64,000 bases of DNA from Glutinoglossum americanum. Taxonomy: Eukaryota; Ascomycota; Geoglossomycetes; Geoglossales; Geoglossaceae. The position numbers and the translations under genes are program-made. The DNA is taken from NCBI GenBank assembly GCA_020080175.1, contig JAGHQL010000030.1:112708-176707 (forward strand), given 5' to 3'. Below, one piece after another: positions 34,538 through 47,516 of the stretch. Positions within the stretch are counted from its first letter, which is position 1. Every line of letters starts with the position of its first letter. Under the pieces are notes generated by a model that had not been told where the DNA came from, ran no database searches, and was given only the letters and a program-made list of their open reading frames with translations.

Positions 34538-37500
34538 ATGAATATGGATGGAGTGGCAGATTATTTTACCTCCTTTTCGTCATCGCGCCTCAACCCGAAC
34601 ACGGCCCCCCCCCCCCCCCCCCCCCCTCCTCCTCCTCCTCCTCCTCCTCCCCCTCCTCCTTCTCCACCACCACCTCCCCCTGCACCGCCTCTACCGCCGC
34701 AAAGGTATAGTGTCCGGGCGACAAATGCGCTTTCGCGTGTCACTCAAACACTTCTTGGTGCCTCAAGACCATCTAGCGCCCAGGCACAGCGTGTGGGAGA
34801 TATCAATGAGAGATTTGCTCCGACAAGTGTCCCCCGAGCATGGTAAGTGGTGACCTTTTATCGTAGGAGATTCACAAGCAGATCGACCGAGCTACATAGC
34901 AGCTAGCTAGGAGAGGTTTGCGAGAATCATCACTGACTTGCTTCTGAAAGCCCTCTCTCCTCGCAAACCACGAACCATAAGACTGGCATTCCTATCCAAT
35001 GCTTCGACATATCCCCTGATCGTTCTTGTGCTATCCTTGGGGGTAATCATATTCTCAAGACTATCCGAATCTCAGGCGCAACTTGTAGCGAGGAGTTTAA
35101 TCTCCGTGCTGCGATCACTTCCTATGCCTCCACTCATACTGGAGGCCCGGTGCGCTCAAGGGACCAATTCGTTACAGTTGACCTGAAGTGGTCTCACGGA
35201 AACTTTGATTCCTATATTTTGGCGGCTGGCTCGAGTGGCAAAATGGTAGTCTTCGACCTTAATCGTCCTGGCGTGGAGCTTATTCGACTACATGAGCATC
35301 CCCGCCAAGTTCATCGGATCGCTGTTAACCCTCATCAAGGAGCGCTATGCCTCACGGCCAGTTCAGATACGCTTGTAAAGCTATGGGACCTTAGAGATAT
35401 GGCTGGACAGAGATCAGTCATGAGTTGGAATAGTAGAACTTCATTTCGTGCACGAGCGGATGCGGTGCGGGATGTGAAGTGGTCGCCGACCGATGGCATG
35501 GAATTTGCTTGCGCTACAGATACTGGGAGTGTACAACGTTGGGACTTTAGGAAGGATAATGCTTGTTTGGTCAGGCATGCTGCCCATAATGGCCGGGTTC
35601 TGGTCATTGATTATCACCCAGATGGAAAACATCTTGCCTCAGCTGGCGAAGATAGAAACGTTAAGATCTGGGATATCCTTTCTGTGAACCGAAGACAAAA
35701 GCCTAGTTGGCAGTTGAGGGCACCGCAGACCGTGAACAAGTTGGCTTGGCGACCAGTAGCCTGGTCTAATAGACCGACGAATACCCCAGGCGGAGGCGGC
35801 TGGGAGACAACACAGATTCTAACGGGATACAGGGAGAACGACCGGCGAATGCACCTTTGGGATCTCAAGCGGCGCTTCGTTCCTGTTCAGGAAATTGACC
35901 GTCATTCTGATGTGGTTACGGGAATGCTGTGGCGCTCTGAAGACTTACTCTGGTCCGTGGGGATTGATGGCACCTTTGTACAGACCGATATACATTTCAC
36001 CCCACAGCCAATAGAACGTCGTAGCTTAATGGCGTTCGATTGGGCTCCCAATGGAGACATTGCATTCTTTGGACAGAAGCGCCATAAGCGACGAGTCTCT
36101 GGGCTTGAAGGCGCCGCCAATATCGCTCAAGGTGCAAACAGAAGTGGAGGAAGCAGCGGGGAGAGATCAAGCGGCAGTCGGAACACCACAGATTTTGGCG
36201 GAGACGAAGGTCTTTTGAGTTCCTCAGCAAGGCGTTTACATGCCCGAACGCCGAGCTTTAAGTCAACGAAGTCGGCTTCGGGATACACTCCTCCATCAAC
36301 AAACATGCCCCCACTGAAGTTGGACGAATTGATGACTCAGTCGAAGAAGTTTCATTTGAAGCAAATAGGTGCTATTGCACACGTCCCCGGTACTTCCGAC
36401 GAAGCGATCTTCAAGTTTCTCACCCAACGTTACAGACTCAGTGTCCTCGTGGACTACCCATCAGATATGAGGCTAGATCATCGCTTTAGAGATGCTGCAG
36501 AGCGCAACGCAGATTTGGCGAAGTACTGTGGGATGTACAGACTTGCACAGACATGGAGGGTCATCGGGCAGGCTGTTTGCAGAGAGCTGAAGATTAGAGC
36601 CAGCGAAAGAAGAAAGGCTCGGCTTGAAGCAGAGGCGGAACAGGCCAAGGAGCAAGAACAAATGGAAGAGAGAGCCATCACTGAGGCAGAGGAGAAGAGG
36701 CTAGCGGCAGGAACGGCTGAGAAAGAGCGCAGCATGCGAATCATGTCCCACCTAAATGCAGATGGATCTGCAATGGCTACTCCACTCGCGCGGCCCTTAC
36801 CGGACTCACCACAGCAGAGCCTTGACGGAAGTCAACTTGATATGGGCCAGTTAGATGTATTACAAGAAGGGGATGCCCTTATTCTACCACCTGCTCTGTG
36901 GGGGAGGTCTTCAGGAGGCAACTCAGAAAGTAAGGCGAGCAACGGTCAGTTGAATGTGGAAACCAATGGCACCGTTAACTCAAAGACCTATGTAGAAAAC
37001 ACCCACGGAAGCAAACTGAGTATCGGAGGTGACGATCCTCTGTCGATTAGAAATGACGATTCTATCAGCTCAACCGGCGATGCAGAGTCATTGCGTCCTC
37101 TATTTCCAGATTACTATGGCGAGGACTTCGTTGGTGAGGAACCAGGATATCGAGGCGGAATAAACCACCCTCTAGATGATGCGTTCAAACCTCTCGAGAC
37201 ATCCCACAGTTCTCGGATTTTTACTCCAAAAATGGACTTTCCGCAACCACGGCTTGCAAAACTTGGGTCAACAGAGAGCTTCCCGATGTTCTTAGCGCCA
37301 ATTCATGGAGAACGAGAGAACCAGGTTGAGGATACTTATCATCTGCCCACGCATGCTTCTAGCTCTAGCCGAGAGAGTTACGCTAACCATGGCTTTTCAG
37401 AAGCCTCTAGCTCGATGGATTCTAAGATCGCACCGAGGAATCATAAACCCGTACCGATTCGTGAAATCGACGGCGATCCTGCACGCCTAGTCATAGATGA

Positions 37501-38545
37501 CGCGATGGCAGCGAGCGGGACAATTGTTCCTGACCGCGATGACGGCTGGCGCAGGCTAAGTGGGCCACACCAGCATTTAGGGAATCCGGACGATGTTGTT
37601 GAGTCCTGGGTGTCGCCTTCACAACCGCAAGCCGTTGGCCTAGACGACGGATTCCTTGCCGAGGACTTCGTCCTTGAGCCTACCGAGCCTACCGATTCAT
37701 CAGTACCGGAACTTCCGTGGTCAGCCCAGTCGATAATTGAAGAGACAGTTGAGTTCTATGCAGACGCCGGCGACATGCAAACCGCGGCCTCCATCATCCT
37801 CTTGACTTCCCCCCTCCATCCTCCTTTTGAGCATGGCCGTGCCGAAGAGATCCTCTATCTCTACATCAAGCAGCTCATTCCTCACCAGCTTCTCATAGAT
37901 ACTGCTTTCATCCGTAAGCTGGCATGCCGAGGTGGCTTCGGCGATATAATCGATCCCGCGATCCGCAACCACTACTTCGGTTTCCGATGCGGGTATTGTG
38001 AGAAGCCTCTCGAGAACGTGCGGACTAAGCGAAGTAGCTGGGTCTGCGAGAAGTGTGGCAATCTGCAGGATGGGTGCATTGTGTGTATGGAGCGCGGACA
38101 TGGCGGGCGGTGGAGTTGGTGTCAAGGCTGCGGTCATGGTGGGCACGACAAATGCATCAGGGCCTGGTTCAAGGATCCTGCCGCCGAGGGTTGTTGCCCA
38201 GGGAGTGGTTGTCTGCATGACTGTCTTCCTGGGAAGAGGCGCGAGGAAAGGATACTCGAAGATGAAGAGCAAAAGAGGAAAAAGGAGGCAGAAAAGGAAA
38301 AGCAGCTGAAGGAATGGGAGGCGAGAATGGGGTTCGCGAGGCTTGACCGGAAAGTTGCTGGGGAGAGTAGAGCGGTTAGGAAGGCGAGGGGGCTTCTGAG
38401 GGGCGAGAGAGATGGCGTCAGGGATCGTTTGGTCAATGGCGATGATAGGAACGAGAGAAGGGTTCGCGTTATAGAGCCTGGGGAGGAAGTAGTCACGTCG
38501 GGCGAAGTAACTTTCCTGGCCCCGAGACATACAGCAGGGAGGTAG
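34538..38545 (+). CDS. RTC1: SEA/GATOR2 complex subunit Rtc1 (Sea2, WDR24 homologue)
   Basis: Vacuole-membrane regulator of TORC1 and autophagy. Two exons: 34538-34842 and 34951-38545 (108-bp intron), giving 1299 aa. Exon 1 is low complexity: a poly-proline stretch encoded by C22 plus CCT repeats. Exon 2 begins inside the family block HKTGIPIQCFDISPDRSCAILGGNHILKTIRI. A WD40 propeller follows (~110-450) with TASSDTLVKLWDLRDM, ASAGEDRNVKIWDI and VDLKWSHGNFDSYILAAGSSG. A long Glu/Lys-rich, then Ser-rich linker occupies ~500-1030. The C-terminal RING-like zinc domain (~1110-1170) has CGYC, CEKC, CIVC, CQGCGHGGHDKC and CCPGSGC ligands, followed by a basic coiled tail. Fungal Rtc1 proteins are usually 1100-1350 aa, so the length fits. 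The spliced phase (2 + 1) supports the join. Confidence 0.93.
34605..34650 (+). repeat. C22 homopolymer plus (TCC)n in the RTC1 coding region
   Basis: Twenty-two consecutive C residues (34605-34626), then eight TCC units, encode poly-proline near residues 24-39 of Rtc1. All three frames on the + strand stay open here for some distance. Such a run is prone to replication slippage and to sequencing error, so the true reading frame upstream depends on the exact C count. Confidence 0.9.
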
Positions 38546-40438
38546 ACTGGGCAGTATGAGCACATGTTCTAGGATCACTCTACCGGGTACCCCTAGAGTC
38601 GCTTCAGCTCTTGACTTTTGGGTCTTTCACTGGCGAAATTGCGTATCACAAGGCCCTTCCCCACCGCATAGCATTTGGCTAGGTGATGAATCTTCATGAA
38701 TTTCCTCTTTCTGGGGCTGAAAGGACTGGATTTCCTTGGTTGCATTACTGCCAAACTCCCTATCTTCGACGGCTTAATCTCTGCCGCATCGTTCTGGTCA
38801 ATATGGTGCTGATGTCACGGTACTTTTTTATTTGTTTTCCAAGGGTCATGGGTGTGGGGACTGTGCTCATAACGCATGTATGAAAACTCTGTACACGTCA
38901 TTTATTTCTGGTAGAATCAGCCCACTTAGGCCACCGCAATACGTCAATGTGACACCAAAGATGGTTTCTCGAAGTATTTGGGCTGAGTTAGGCTATTGTT
39001 ATGACTATGCCGAGAAACCATCCGGTCACAATCAGGAAATGGGGTGGGGCACGCGGGGTCTTGGAGAGGTCGTCGTTGGTCGCCTTTAGGCATCTACCGC
39101 CAACGCCACCAAGGAGCCGTAAATTAAAAGTATTCACGAGAAGCTCTGTAGTTATGCAGCCATCGTATCGGCGACCATTCATTGCATGTGATTTTACGAG
39201 GCTGACCCCAAGTTCCCGATTTTAGATGCATGTAGGTTCGCAATCAGACTAAAGCGGAGTATAGATCTAGATCCCTCATTTACATAGGACCTTAATGCCT
39301 AACCAGCATGCACGCCTGTGCATGGCTCATCATACATGATGGCGAGCAACTCGGGGGCAGAGTGCCTGCATGGGTATAACTGGTCTTCTAGAATCCTTCC
39401 ATCACCCGCTCACCGGGTACCTGCTGGAAGGATTACGGGAGATGCGCCAAGTGGGGCGGATGAAAGCTGCGGGGACGTCGGACCGTATAGCCATAAGCTG
39501 GCCCCTATCTATGGTAGCTACAGCCGTGCTGCAGTGCATCCGTCGGGGGTCAACTAGAATGACGTACGATACTCGCCAGCATCAAAGATAGCGACCCGGT
39601 GGTAGGAAACTGTGTCATTACTTCCGCTAAACTCCCGAGAGGGCCTTTAGTCTTAGTGAGGTATCTCTCATCGTTATGCCACTGGTGCAACGAGAAGGAG
39701 CAGAACCTGGCAGTAAACAAACAGCGTCACGGGGCACAGGGGGGAGGGGTTGATGGTTTCTAGAAGGATGTGGGCCCAGAGGGGGTTGTACAGAAATATC
39801 CCAGCTAGGGTAACGGCCAGCAAACACTGCATAGCATGAATGCGGAACAGCGAGGGAATGAAACGGTGGGTGTTTATGTTACTAACATGCTGGTAGCCGA
39901 CAGCGATGAAGGTATGAAATGACTGTAAAGCAGATGATTGTGCCCTGCCTTGACTTATCTAACAGGAGCCATAGAATGAAAAATTGGTCAATTAGACAGG
40001 GGAGGGCATACTGACAAAGAGTACAACGTTTTTGGGTCACCTCAGTTGAATGGTCAGACATTTGCACGTCTTGATATTCTAAATTCCCGAAAGTATTGCG
40101 CCGCTTTAGATTAGCCGAAAAGTAGGAGCACTAATATCATGCATGTCAGGACACGCCGGGCTGGCCCCATTATGAGGATCCTCTCAGCCTCCCAGTGGAA
40201 TAATTAGAATTATCGCCTTCCTCCCTAAAACTAAGTAGAGTATCCAACCCTGGAAAATCCAGGCCTAGCCGGCCGGCGTGTCCAGATCCTGTAGAAGGTA
40301 ACTACTTTATTTGACTATGTAGTGTGCATCGTGACAGGTGCCAAGACCTAGAGGCGGCAATGAAAATATTTAACGTTCCTCGATACCAACATAATTAAGC
40401 ATCTCTGCGAATTTGATACCCAACGTCCCATTCAGATT
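38546..40438. other. intergenic
   Basis: About 1.9 kb between RTC1 and the Cactin gene without a supportable gene. Short overlapping ORFs on both strands; no repeat or element resemblance seen. Confidence 0.5.
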
Positions 40439-42506
40439 ATGGAGGCAGATCGAAGAGGGTTATCACCCGGTCGGAAAAGAGCTAGATCCAGATCACATTC
40501 ACCGCGAAGAGATGGGCGGCGGGGAGGAGGTTCTAAGCCTTATCGGCGTCGGAGATATGATGCCGATGATGGCCAGACAGACGAAATATCAGAAAGGAGG
40601 AAGCAAGAAAGGTTTACTCAGGAGAGGACTCGTCTGAATCAGATTCAAGAGGCCGAACAAATGCGGGAGTGGGTTTCACAGGAAGACAGCTTCGTCTTAA
40701 AGCAAGCAAAGAAAAAGGCAGAGATTCGAGTCAAAGAAGGAAGGGCGAAACCGATCGACTGGCTCGCTGTTACCTTGCGGGTAATCGACCCTGAGAGGGA
40801 CCCATTAGATGATGAGATTGACGACGCCGACCTGGATATTGTCGATCCCGACGGTGTTTTTGAGGGCTTAGGCGACTCTCAACTACTTGACTTAGAGAAG
40901 AACATCGATACTTACATCTCATTAGAGACAAATCGCAATAACAGGGATTATTGGAACGTGAGTTCTGATGCACCCAGTTAGGCTATCATCTGTTCATTAA
41001 CGTGTTTTTGTAGACAATGAAGGTTATTTGCAAAGATCGACGTCAGAAGTCCCAAGCCAGCGCCCCCGAAGGCCGAGCCGTCAGCTCCGTATCTGCCGAC
41101 GTCGACCGGCTTCTTGGCCCAAAGTCTTACGAGGAACTGGAAACGCTGGAAACGCAAATTAACAAGAAACTTCAATCAAACGAGCCTATCGATGTGGACT
41201 ACTGGGAGCAGCTACTTCGAAGTTTAATTGTGTGGAAAGCGAAGGCGAAATTGAAGAAGGTGTATCAGTCGGTAATTGATGGCAGGTTAGAGATATTACG
41301 CCGGCAGCAGCGGGATGAAGCAGAGAGCGTGTGCTGTAAGTTACAATTGATCCTTGGTGGACCCAAGGCTGTGGAGGAACAAGGTGGAGTCGAAGATAAC
41401 CCATGCGACACGGCTTCTTCCGCAGAGGACGCCCCGGTTATGGCAGCGACGTACTCTAGAGATATTGACCCAGAGCCTCTACTAAAATTGAGATACGAAG
41501 ACAAGGCTTTGGATTCAATGGATGAGGAGGCGTTCTTGCAGAAACTGGTAAGTCTAGCTGCACTCTCGCTTCTGCTCTCCCCCGATTGGTCGTGTGCCAG
41601 CAACTCCGCCCACCATGCTGATGCAATCTGCGCAGACTGCCGAACGAAGAAAGATCTTGAGGTTGGGATTCGTGCCTATGAGGCATCGCGCATCGGAAAA
41701 ATCCTCTGCTATTTCTGCACCCAAGACGTCAGAACCTGTAGTTCCAGGATCTTCGCGATTTGCTGCAGTTTTAAATGACGACTTCTCGCAAGCCACAAAA
41801 GCACTCTACGAGCGGGAGGTTGCGCGTGGTGTCAGCGAAAATGAGGAGATTTTCACAGGAGAAGAAGACATCACAACAGCCTCGAAGCCTCTGTGGGCCA
41901 ACAAGCACAGACCACGAAAACCGAGATATTTCAATCGTGTTCAGATGGGCTATGAGTGGAACAAATACAACCAAACACATTATGACCACGACAATCCCCC
42001 ACCAAAAGTAGTTCAGGGCTACAAATTCAACATATTCTATCCCGACCTTATCGACAGAACTAGGGCCCCGACATATCGCATTGAGCGTGAGAACGGACGA
42101 CGGAGAGGGCAAACCTTTGCTCCCGCCGGAGAGGAGGATACATGTCTGATTAGGTTCATCGCTGGACCTCCATATGAAGATATCGCATTTCGAATCGTTG
42201 ATAAAGAGTGGGACTATAGTGCGAAGCGAGAGCGTGGCTTCAGAAGCAGTTTTGACAAGGTATATTAAACATTCTTCACACCCATTGTATCGGGTAAGGT
42301 ACCGCTATCTCGAAGCGTCACTAAACCAAGATCCCTGAGAGATCGCTCCGGCACTCTTCCCGAATATTCACCACTAACCTATTTGGTAAAATTGCAGGGC
42401 ATTCTACAGCTGCATTTCCAATTCAAAAAGGTTCGCGCTCCAAGGACCCACATGCAAGATGTCTCATTACTGACCAATCATATATCAGATCTACTATCGA
42501 AAATGA
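40439..42506 (+). CDS. Cactin (spliceosome-associated protein)
   Basis: Cactin is a nuclear protein of late spliceosomes, conserved from yeasts such as S. pombe (Cay1) to man, and needed for efficient splicing and telomere protein levels in S. pombe. Five exons: 40439-40957, 41014-41547, 41636-42259, 42398-42430 and 42489-42506, giving 575 aa. The N-terminus is an RS-like basic tail (RKRARSRSHSPRRD). The Cactin middle domain runs ~55-340 (REWVSQEDSFVLKQAKKKAEIRVKEGRAKPIDWLAV..., DVDRLLGPKSYEELETLE, IDVDYWEQLL). The C-terminal domain starts ~445 (RPRKPRYFNRVQMGYEWNKYNQTHYDHDNPPPKVVQGYKFNIFYPDL). The last two exons are tiny (33 and 18 nt) and code GILQLHFQFKK and IYYRK-stop, the invariant family terminus. 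Exon 3 resumes after an 88-bp intron whose acceptor I chose by phase. Confidence 0.93.
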
Positions 42507-44068
42507 ATCCTGCATTCCAGGGTTGTGTAAATTCCATGGTTTTGCTATGCATATGATGACCCTTACCAACCTGTGGCAATGTGTGCGCTTACCTTGCAAC
42601 GCCGTGTTGGGCGCTTGCGGTAGCATCAGCACAAGATTTGGAGAATCTTCGTGGTTATCGGGGCTGCACTGTTTATTACCTTATCTTCAGCAGACATCAT
42701 TTTGGTCGACGACCACCTGATGTAATTCCATCCGCTACAGCAATTGCCTTATATCTTATAACACGTACGATCTTTGCTCTCATACCAGGTTAGCTATATC
42801 GTGTTCTATCTAGTGTCATGCTTGTCCCACCAAAGCCCACCAGATGGTGAACTACCCCAACGGTTATCGCTTCTAGAGCCAAGCTTTCCAGCGGACCTGA
42901 TACTTACATTCTAATGCGTACCCAGGAAGCATTTTCGCATGTAACTGGATTTTGGTTCCAATCGCACCTGGTATCGGGAGCTACCTCCGTTGCCGCTGGT
43001 GGCTACACTGAGACTTTCTGCCGCTAAGATTGTGCACACCAGGGCTAAGTTAAGGTCCATAGCTGCAGATCGATACTCACGTGGTTACTTCGATGAAAAT
43101 TGTTGACGCAATAGATACTTGACATTGGAGTATCCATACACCCAAGATATTTCCTTTGTTCTTTTCCAGAAGTATGCAAATTGGGGCGGATATGCCAACT
43201 ACTCTCACGCAACCGGCAGGGCGCACAAGCGTAGAGCAACGGAAAGGGCGTATGTTTGGGGTAAACTGCTGTTGCTGTTCCTTGCACAGTGATACAGTGG
43301 CTAACGGGACTTTAGTGGGGCTGTTTCTTGTCTATGTAATGCCTAGCAGGCAATACCCAGTCAGCCTTCTTACCACCGACATTCCCGGTAGCCCTTCCGG
43401 GCTGCATTCTGTGACTCTTGTTCACATCCCAACAGGGTTCAGCGCAAGATCTGATGGCTGCATGACGAGACAGGGTGGTCTACTCTGTGGCTACCCGTCT
43501 TTCATCCACACCCATAGAAGGCCTTCGCGTAGGGCCATTCGTCGGTTTCTGAGGCGTTGGAACGCCTGAAACCTACTCGATCTGCATCTAGCACGGTGCC
43601 ACAGGCCGGGATCCTTAGTGAAGTACATGGGTCAGTTCTGGCAGAAATTCAGGTCGCACGTATGCTACTCTCACGCACTGCTGTTTTCCCTTACAAAGTA
43701 CCTGAAGGCAAGCGAAGCATTAGCACATTACATTCACCAGAGAATTACGCCCACCTACGCGACTCTGATGAGTTGATATGTGATGTTTGCACCCGCAATG
43801 ACAATCAGTTCCAGTGGAGCTTTCTCCGATGTGCTGGCATCTTGCATTCAGCTGACAGGACGGAATGAACGTCCCTGTCACTTACGATGTCTGCGGATCT
43901 ACGCCCGTCTGAATATCTTACGCGTATCCATTTATTTTCTCCGATTCTAGTATATCCAGCGATATCCTCTGGCCTCCCGGGTTAGACAAGCTATTGCAAT
44001 ATCCGTCCTCTCGTCAGCGTGGAGGTCACCTCTCTCGCAACCCATCTCTACTCGTGAAAATCACGACC
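42507..44068. other. intergenic, upstream of the forkhead gene
   Basis: About 1.56 kb between Cactin and the forkhead gene. Two + strand ORFs (43156-43569 and 43557-43868) overlap but show no domain, signal or family pattern, so I do not call them genes. Confidence 0.5.
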
Positions 44069-45705
44069 ATGGAATCGCCAGCGCAACACCGTTTCGAAGA
44101 CACGGCCATTGGCTTTGATTACATGTGCTCCCATTTCCGTAGACGGCCATCGTCAGCACCATCTCCGGCTTCAAATGACCAGCCTCGCATGAGTATATCA
44201 TCGATTGTAAATCCGTCATCAGCAACTCTCGTTGGCAGTGAATTCGATACAACTTCAGGTTTTGAGCAGTCATCCACGCAAATGGCCGAACCAGCATCTC
44301 TCTGGCCCAGCTACTCCGGGCTCTGCGACTACTACAACAACCCAAACTATCAGACCTCTCAGGAATTCCTTAATGCACACTGCGATGCCAATATAGACTA
44401 TTCCTTCCAGGGTCGTATGGCGAATGGCTCATCTTATGATTATAGCTTCCCAAATGACTATGGTATGGAGGCGATATCCCTGACATGCCCACGAAGCTAT
44501 CAACCAGAATTCGGAATGGTTCTTCCTATGGAAACAGTGGTTCCGTCCACCGAAGCATATCCACCATCCTCCTATCTAATGGACCCACAGAAACATCAGT
44601 CATACATGGCTATTTCTTCTCGATCGATAGAAGGCGGCGGTTTACTTGCTGAGCAAGACCAGGAGACCTTCAACCGCCTACAGATCGGCTATGGCTCTAG
44701 GGATGGACTGTATAGCTGTGCTTCCCCTGCTCCCTCAAGCCATGTAGGCAAGCCAGAGGTCCAGATATCTCCTAGTGACGGCAAGGACCGAGCATCCGAG
44801 GACTGTGACCCTCTAAGCGCCGTTGGGGATGACGTAGACGGAGAAGATGGGGGGAATCAGCCATACGCCCAACTCATCTACAAAGCACTGATGAGCACTC
44901 CGGAGCATAAAATGGTGTTGAATGAAATCTACGACTGGTTCCGCAACACTTTCGAAAAGTTCAACAAAGCCAAAGGGAAAGGCTGGCAGAACAGCATCCG
45001 GCACAACCTATCGATGAACGGGGTACGCCCTCCTCCTCCCATCCCTTTTCTCATTTTGAAAAAAAGAGCCGTTCAGTCTGATTCCTCGCACAGGCGTTTA
45101 CGAAAGTAGAAAAGAGCGACGACTCGGCAAAAGGGTTCATATGGGTTCTTGAACCATCAGCCATCCGCGAAGGCGTCAAGTCCACAACCCGCTATAGGAA
45201 AGTCACCACGAACAAAAAGATTGGGAAGTCAGAGACGCCGGTTACTCCTCAGAGACAGGCTTCTTCCGCTACACGGCGGACGGGGAAGTCCACTAAGAAG
45301 ATATGGAAATCCAACAAGATTAGAAAATCTGAAAAAGCAACCACAGCGGCCTCCCCCTCCATGGACCTTCAGCGCGCGTCTAGAGCCCAGAATACCCGTG
45401 TTTGTTCTCCCCCGACGCTGACAGAATGTGACCCCCCGACTTGGACTTATTACGACGGCCCTCCCATCACTACTCACACAACTGCTCCGCAGCAACAACA
45501 GCAGCAGCAGCAGCAGCGACCTCACATTAAGCGAGAACGCCCTCCATTCCTCTTCCAGGACATCGTCGGTGTCTCCACACCGTATAGCGGGGAGCCCTTT
45601 TTCTGCGATCCGTCATCGAACACTAGCGGGGCAGTATCTGAATATTCGAGCAGCAACAATAACGATCCGCTTACGAATTCGTTCTTTAGTTCGCAGGAGA
45701 TGTGA
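44069..45705 (+). CDS. forkhead (winged-helix) transcription factor
   Basis: Nuclear DNA-binding protein. Two exons: 44069-45022 and 45094-45705 (71-bp intron), giving 521 aa. The forkhead domain spans roughly residues 264-360: QPYAQLIYKALMSTPEHKMVLNEIYDWFRNTFEKF, then the recognition helix GWQNSIRHNLSMN (~304-316). The intron falls after NG, and exon 2 resumes AFTKVEKSDDSAKGFIWVLEPSAIREG, the wing region. The first 260 residues are Ser/Tyr/Pro-rich and unstructured. The C-terminal part has basic patches (KKIWKSNKIRKSEK), a glutamine run coded by CAG/CAA, a KRERPPF segment and a Ser/Asn-rich tail. The ATG at 44069 is the first in a frame open from ~43994. The orthologue group is not certain; it does not look like yeast Fkh1/2, as I see no FHA domain. 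Confidence 0.9.
45489..45518 (+). repeat. CAG/CAA trinucleotide repeat (poly-Gln) in the forkhead gene
   Basis: Nine consecutive glutamine codons (CAG CAA CAA CAG followed by five CAG) in exon 2 of the forkhead gene. In frame and short; likely length-polymorphic between strains. Confidence 0.85.
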
Positions 45706-47516
45706 GTTGAGTGAGTTAGGTGAAGCTAGGTGGGTGGCAACTGGGTTTCCTTGCTCCGATTTCATCGAGTCTATTTTTGGGGGGTTGTGATGGGATGAAT
45801 AATTAGAAAAAAAAAACCTGCTCTTTTTTCCCCCGGAACTTCATTTTTTCGAAAAATAAACTACTGAACGATACGCGTCTCTAATTCTAGACCGGCCCTT
45901 TTAAGAGAAATTGATCCAGAATCTTCCTTCATTTGTGTCCCTTTCCCTGCTCTATTCTCAATCCGTCAGCATACAACTATGGGGGAATTCGCATTGGGTA
46001 CGGGGTTTGGCTTTCAAATGGTGTTGTTTTTATTTAGGGGGGAGGAGCAATTGTTTTTCATATAATTTTTTTTGGGCCTCTTCTCATTTCCTACTCATTA
46101 TCCTGTTTTTCCATTTCACGAAGGCTCACGAAGTCCACGAGATGATATTTTAACGTCAAAACCCAAGGAAAACAAAGCGGGGCATCATCATGGCTGTTCA
46201 TCTTATCCATGTTGCTAGCCTAGCATCGGTATCCCGTATGCCTTGCAGTCTGGAAGAAGAAGAAAAACGGTGAAACCTCCTTTCTTGCGCCACTCATGTC
46301 CCTTTCTCCCACACCTAGTGTTGTAACTAGTCGACGTAGACCTAACTTAGACAGTCGTGCATATGCCATCCTATCACCCAAGGAAAAGGAAATCGATAAG
46401 GCGGTTTGCAGTTAGATGCCGTGTTCGTCTCTTCTCCAGACTACAGGGATGGCAGTAGATATCTATTCCCACCACCTCTTCGCATCAAACTGTCCAATTC
46501 CCCTCTGGGACGAACTGGCATTAACATTAGTATCTCAACCCCTCCCATGCCCCCCCGGGAACGGCTAAAATAAGCAAAGGGACACAGCACGGCAAAACCC
46601 ATAATGCACGAGGCCTACAAACAGGAACGCTATGCCTGTCAATCAAAACACACAACATTACATATCTGCATCCCCAACCCACATACACACACGTGCCCCT
46701 CTCCCAATAACCGCCACCGCCATCACCAAGGCCGAATACCCTACACCGCCCGCCCAACAGACGGGGGCGACCATACTCCACATGCAGAGCGCATCGCATC
46801 CCCGTCAGCCGGCGGTCCTAAAAGAGGAATAGCCAGGCGAAGATGTTCGGGGAGGAGGACTTCTAACCGAAGGTCGAACAACGAAGCAAGCAAGCGGGCC
46901 GCGAACTAAGCAAAAACCGGCGAACGGCTTTTCGATGAGGAGAAAATTAGGTCATGATGAGGGATGAGAGAAAAAAAAAATATCCCGTTCGTCTCGGTTT
47001 TTTCTTTTTCCGCCGGGATGAGATTTACGTGTTGGTGGTTGGGTTTTTTTTCCTGTGTATGTCGTTAGTAAGATGTATACATATGTATTCGGGTTACACG
47101 GCGTGGTGTACGTATGTATGTATTTCTGTATGTTTTATGTATGTATGGGTCGGCGGGAAGGATGGTTCGCGGTATTGGTTGAGGATCCGGCTGGTTGGTA
47201 GGATTTTCGGGGTTGGGGCCTTCTTTGACATGATGCGCTATGTTCTGATATCGAGGTGGAGGGGTGGTGGTAGTGGTGCGGTGGCGATATGGCCATAGCT
47301 TTCCGGGTTAGGGAAAGTAGGGATTTGAGTTTCTTTTTTTCCCTGGTTATGGAGTGAGGGAAGGGAGGAGAGAGGGGTTGGGAGCTTTGAAGCGATGGGG
47401 ATGTAGTGGGTGGTTATTTATTGCTCGAGATATTGGATGATGGATAGAGATTGGCTGGGCTAGTCGCCGGGTCTCTCCTTTCCTTTTCTATGCGTTAAGA
47501 TCACGGCCTTATCTAT
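45706..47516. other. convergent intergenic region
   Basis: About 1.8 kb between the ends of the forkhead gene (+) and the ubiquitin-fold-like gene (-). It holds A/T runs (45807-45815, 46971-46981, 47045-47052) and a TATG/TGTA-rich stretch at 47078-47150. No gene seen. Confidence 0.5.

Noticed and set aside
43156-43868. Two overlapping + strand ORFs between Cactin and the forkhead gene
   Set aside because: No motif or fold pattern, unusual composition, and no splice model joining them to a neighbour.
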